Source of the DNA: Ardenticatenia bacterium
GTDB lineage: Bacteria > Chloroflexota > Anaerolineae > Aggregatilineales > Ch27
Length of the DNA stretch: 7,313 nucleotides
Direction of reading: 5' to 3'
NCBI GenBank assembly: GCA_026983935.1
Contig: JALSTC010000757.1
Location: 1 to 7,313, forward strand
A program made the position numbers and the translations under genes. Of the stretch, positions 5,985 to 7,313 are shown one piece after another. Positions within the stretch are counted from its first letter, which is position 1; each line of letters opens with the position of its first letter. The notes beneath the pieces were generated by a model. That model did no database searches. It had not been told where the DNA came from and saw nothing but the letters and a program-made list of their open reading frames with translations.

Positions 5985-6000
5985 TCCTGCCCATGATCAC
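5960..6000. repeat. Perfect 11-bp inverted repeat across promoter and start codon
   Basis: GTGATCATGGG (5960-5970) is the exact reverse complement of CCCATGATCAC (5990-6000), with 19 bases between. Each arm itself contains the palindrome TGATCA. The left arm touches the last base of the -35 box and fills the spacer, the right arm covers the predicted transcription start and the ATG. It could be an operator for a dimeric repressor. In read-through RNA from the upstream operon it could fold into a stem that hides the ATG. No T-run follows, so it is not an intrinsic terminator. Confidence 0.65.
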
Positions 6001-7063
6001 CACACATCCCTCATCCACACGAACAGTCCTCCGCCCGATGCAGATCGGGAATATCCCGATCGATCCACCGCTGACGCTGGCACCGATGGCAGGTTACACC
6101 GATTATGCCTTCCGCCACATCGTCCGCGAGATAGGCGGCTGCGGGCTGGCCTGCACGGAACTGATCAGCAGCGCGGCCATTCACTACAAAGACAGAAAGA
6201 CTCTGACGGTCTTCACCTGGTCAGCAGATGAGCACCCCATCGCCGTGCAGCTTTTTGGCAGCGACCCGGCGATGATGGCCGAGGCTGCCCGCAACGTCGC
6301 CGCTCGCGGCGCGGACATCGTGGACATCAATATGGGCTGCTGGGTGCCCAAGCTGGCCAAGAAAGGGGCCGGGGCCGCCCTGCTGCGCGATCTCGATCTG
6401 GCGGCACGTGTTGTGGAGGCCGTGGTCAGTGCGGTAGACATACCGGTCACGGTCAAAGTACGCAGCGGCTGGGATGCCGAACACCTGACGGCGGTCGAAT
6501 TTGCGCGGGTGGCGGAGAGCCTCGGCGCGGCAGCAGTCGCCGTGCACGCCCGCACGGCAAAGCAGGGCTTTGGCGGCGAAGCCGACTGGGACATCATCCG
6601 GCAGGTCAAAGAGGCCGTGACGACCATCCCGGTGATCGGCAATGGGGATGTCTTCAGTGCCGCCGATGCGGCGCGTATGGTCGCGGAAACCGGCTGCGAC
6701 GCGGTGATGATCGGGCGTGCCGTGCGGGGCCACCCCTGGCTATTCCGCCAGATCGTGCACGAACTGCGCACCGGTGAGCCGCTCCCATCTCCCTCGCGAC
6801 CCGAAAAGGCCGCCATCGCCCTCCGTCACGCCCGCATGGCCTTTGCGAACGCGCCGATGGGAGACGAACGCATCGCCGCGCTGGAACTGCGCAAGCACCT
6901 GGCCCGCTACCGCCTCGATCCGCCCGGATCGGCCAGGCTGCGCCGCCAGCTCGTGCACATCGAGTCGCTGGCCGATGTGGAAGCCGTACTGATGCCGCTG
7001 GTGGATCAGCTTGATCCGGCGGGGACGCCGTGGCTCAGCACTGCACAGCCGCCGCTACGGTGA
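5993..7063 (+). CDS. dusB: tRNA dihydrouridine synthase, DusB/NifR3 type
   Basis: This 356-residue enzyme belongs to the FMN-dependent family that reduces uridine to dihydrouridine in tRNA D-loops using NADPH. The TIM-barrel signatures appear in order: LAPMAGYTDYAFR (29-41) for FMN binding, catalytic Cys116 in NMGCWVPK, KVRSGW (155-160) with Lys155, H185 in VHAR, GNGD (216-219) and GRAVRGHPWLF (241-251) for the phosphate site. The helical C-terminal part (about 265-340) completes a normal length. The residue after Cys116 is Trp where DusB usually has Pro. The start at 5993 fits a leaderless transcript; an in-frame ATG at 6038 (M16, MQIGNIPI) is a possible alternative that also begins closer to where homologs usually start. 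The gene has its own promoter and is 58 bases past rlmI. DusB versus another Dus subgroup is probable, not certain. Confidence 0.92.
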   Translation: MITTHPSSTRTVLRPMQIGNIPIDPPLTLAPMAGYTDYAFRHIVREIGGCGLACTELISSAAIHYKDRKTLTVFTWSADEHPIAVQLFGSDPAMMAEAARNVAARGADIVDINMGCWVPKLAKKGAGAALLRDLDLAARVVEAVVSAVDIPVTVKVRSGWDAEHLTAVEFARVAESLGAAAVAVHARTAKQGFGGEADWDIIRQVKEAVTTIPVIGNGDVFSAADAARMVAETGCDAVMIGRAVRGHPWLFRQIVHELRTGEPLPSPSRPEKAAIALRHARMAFANAPMGDERIAALELRKHLARYRLDPPGSARLRRQLVHIESLADVEAVLMPLVDQLDPAGTPWLSTAQPPLR

Positions 7064-7313
7064 CCCTTCCGGGCGACCGCCGGTGATAGCCGCCAGCAGT
7101 GTTTGCAGCTTGGCGTGGGTTTCATACCAACTTATGCGGCTGAGGCCCTGCTTTTCCCGCAGCAGATCGGGTTCCATGCCATCCATCAGATCGCGCAGGG
7201 CGCTTGTCCAGCGCAGCACCACGAACGAGAGCAAAAAGTCGGTGATGCCCGCCGCCTCGCCCACGTCTTTCAGCACGTATTCCAGATTGCGTGCCGTGCA
7301 GTCGAAAATCGTG
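7055..7313 (-). CDS. C-terminal 86-codon part of an unidentified protein (runs off right edge)
   Basis: A minus-strand frame is open from the right edge to TAG at 7057-7055. It gives about 85 visible residues, mostly helical by pattern: LEYVLKDVGEAAGITDFLLSF, then LRDLMDGMEPDLLREKQ and THAKLQTLLAAITGG. A GTG at 7276 could start a 73-residue protein, but the frame stays open upstream with a similar composition (residues reading FDCTARNLEY), no ribosome binding site is seen before the GTG, and so I treat it as the end of a longer gene. I recognise no family. It is convergent with the dihydrouridine synthase gene and its stop lies 9 bases inside that gene. Confidence 0.6.
   Translation of the reverse strand, partial: TIFDCTARNLEYVLKDVGEAAGITDFLLSFVVLRWTSALRDLMDGMEPDLLREKQGLSRISWYETHAKLQTLLAAITGGRPEGSP

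Overview
The window is a GC-rich bacterial chromosome segment (about 60% GC by eye) with strong Shine-Dalgarno sites and tightly packed genes. No rRNA or universal marker is present, so taxonomy is inference. The mix of a UspA protein behind an ion transporter, the variant dihydrouridine synthase motif GCWVPK and the style of the secreted left-hand protein are most reminiscent of Chloroflexota (Anaerolineae-like). I found no tRNA, CRISPR array, transposase gene or phage gene.

Layout. Positions 1-374 (minus strand) hold the start of a secreted protein of unknown function that runs off the left edge. Positions 375-836 form a long intergenic region containing a cluster of nested palindromes (about 549-688) that looks like a structured repeat or REP/MITE-type element, followed by a good sigma70-like promoter (770-798). 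From 837 to 5934 six genes lie head-to-tail with gaps of 7-11 bases or a 4-base overlap and probably form one operon: an ArsB/P-protein-type ion transporter with an extra extracytoplasmic beta-sandwich domain, a UspA-like protein, a small protein made of five tandem beta-type repeats, a membrane-anchored YkuE-type metallophosphoesterase, a two-helix membrane protein of unknown function, and an RlmI-type rRNA cytosine methyltransferase. After 58 bases comes a DusB/NifR3-type tRNA dihydrouridine synthase (5993-7063) with its own extended -10 promoter. The -10 box lies so close to the ATG that the message may be leaderless, and a perfect 11-bp inverted repeat brackets it. The end of a convergent minus-strand gene (7055-7313) overlaps the last bases of the synthase gene and runs off the right edge.

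How the genes may work together. Transporter plus UspA is a plausible functional pair, with the cytosolic Usp possibly modulating the transporter; this is inference. The phosphoesterase and the two-helix protein are translationally coupled and both membrane-associated, suggesting an envelope role. RlmI and Dus are RNA-modification housekeeping enzymes. Most genes belong to known families. The parts least explained by known families are the five-repeat protein at 3003-3383, the intergenic palindrome cluster, and the inverted repeat at the dus start. I see no convincing evidence of a wholly new defence or mobile system here.
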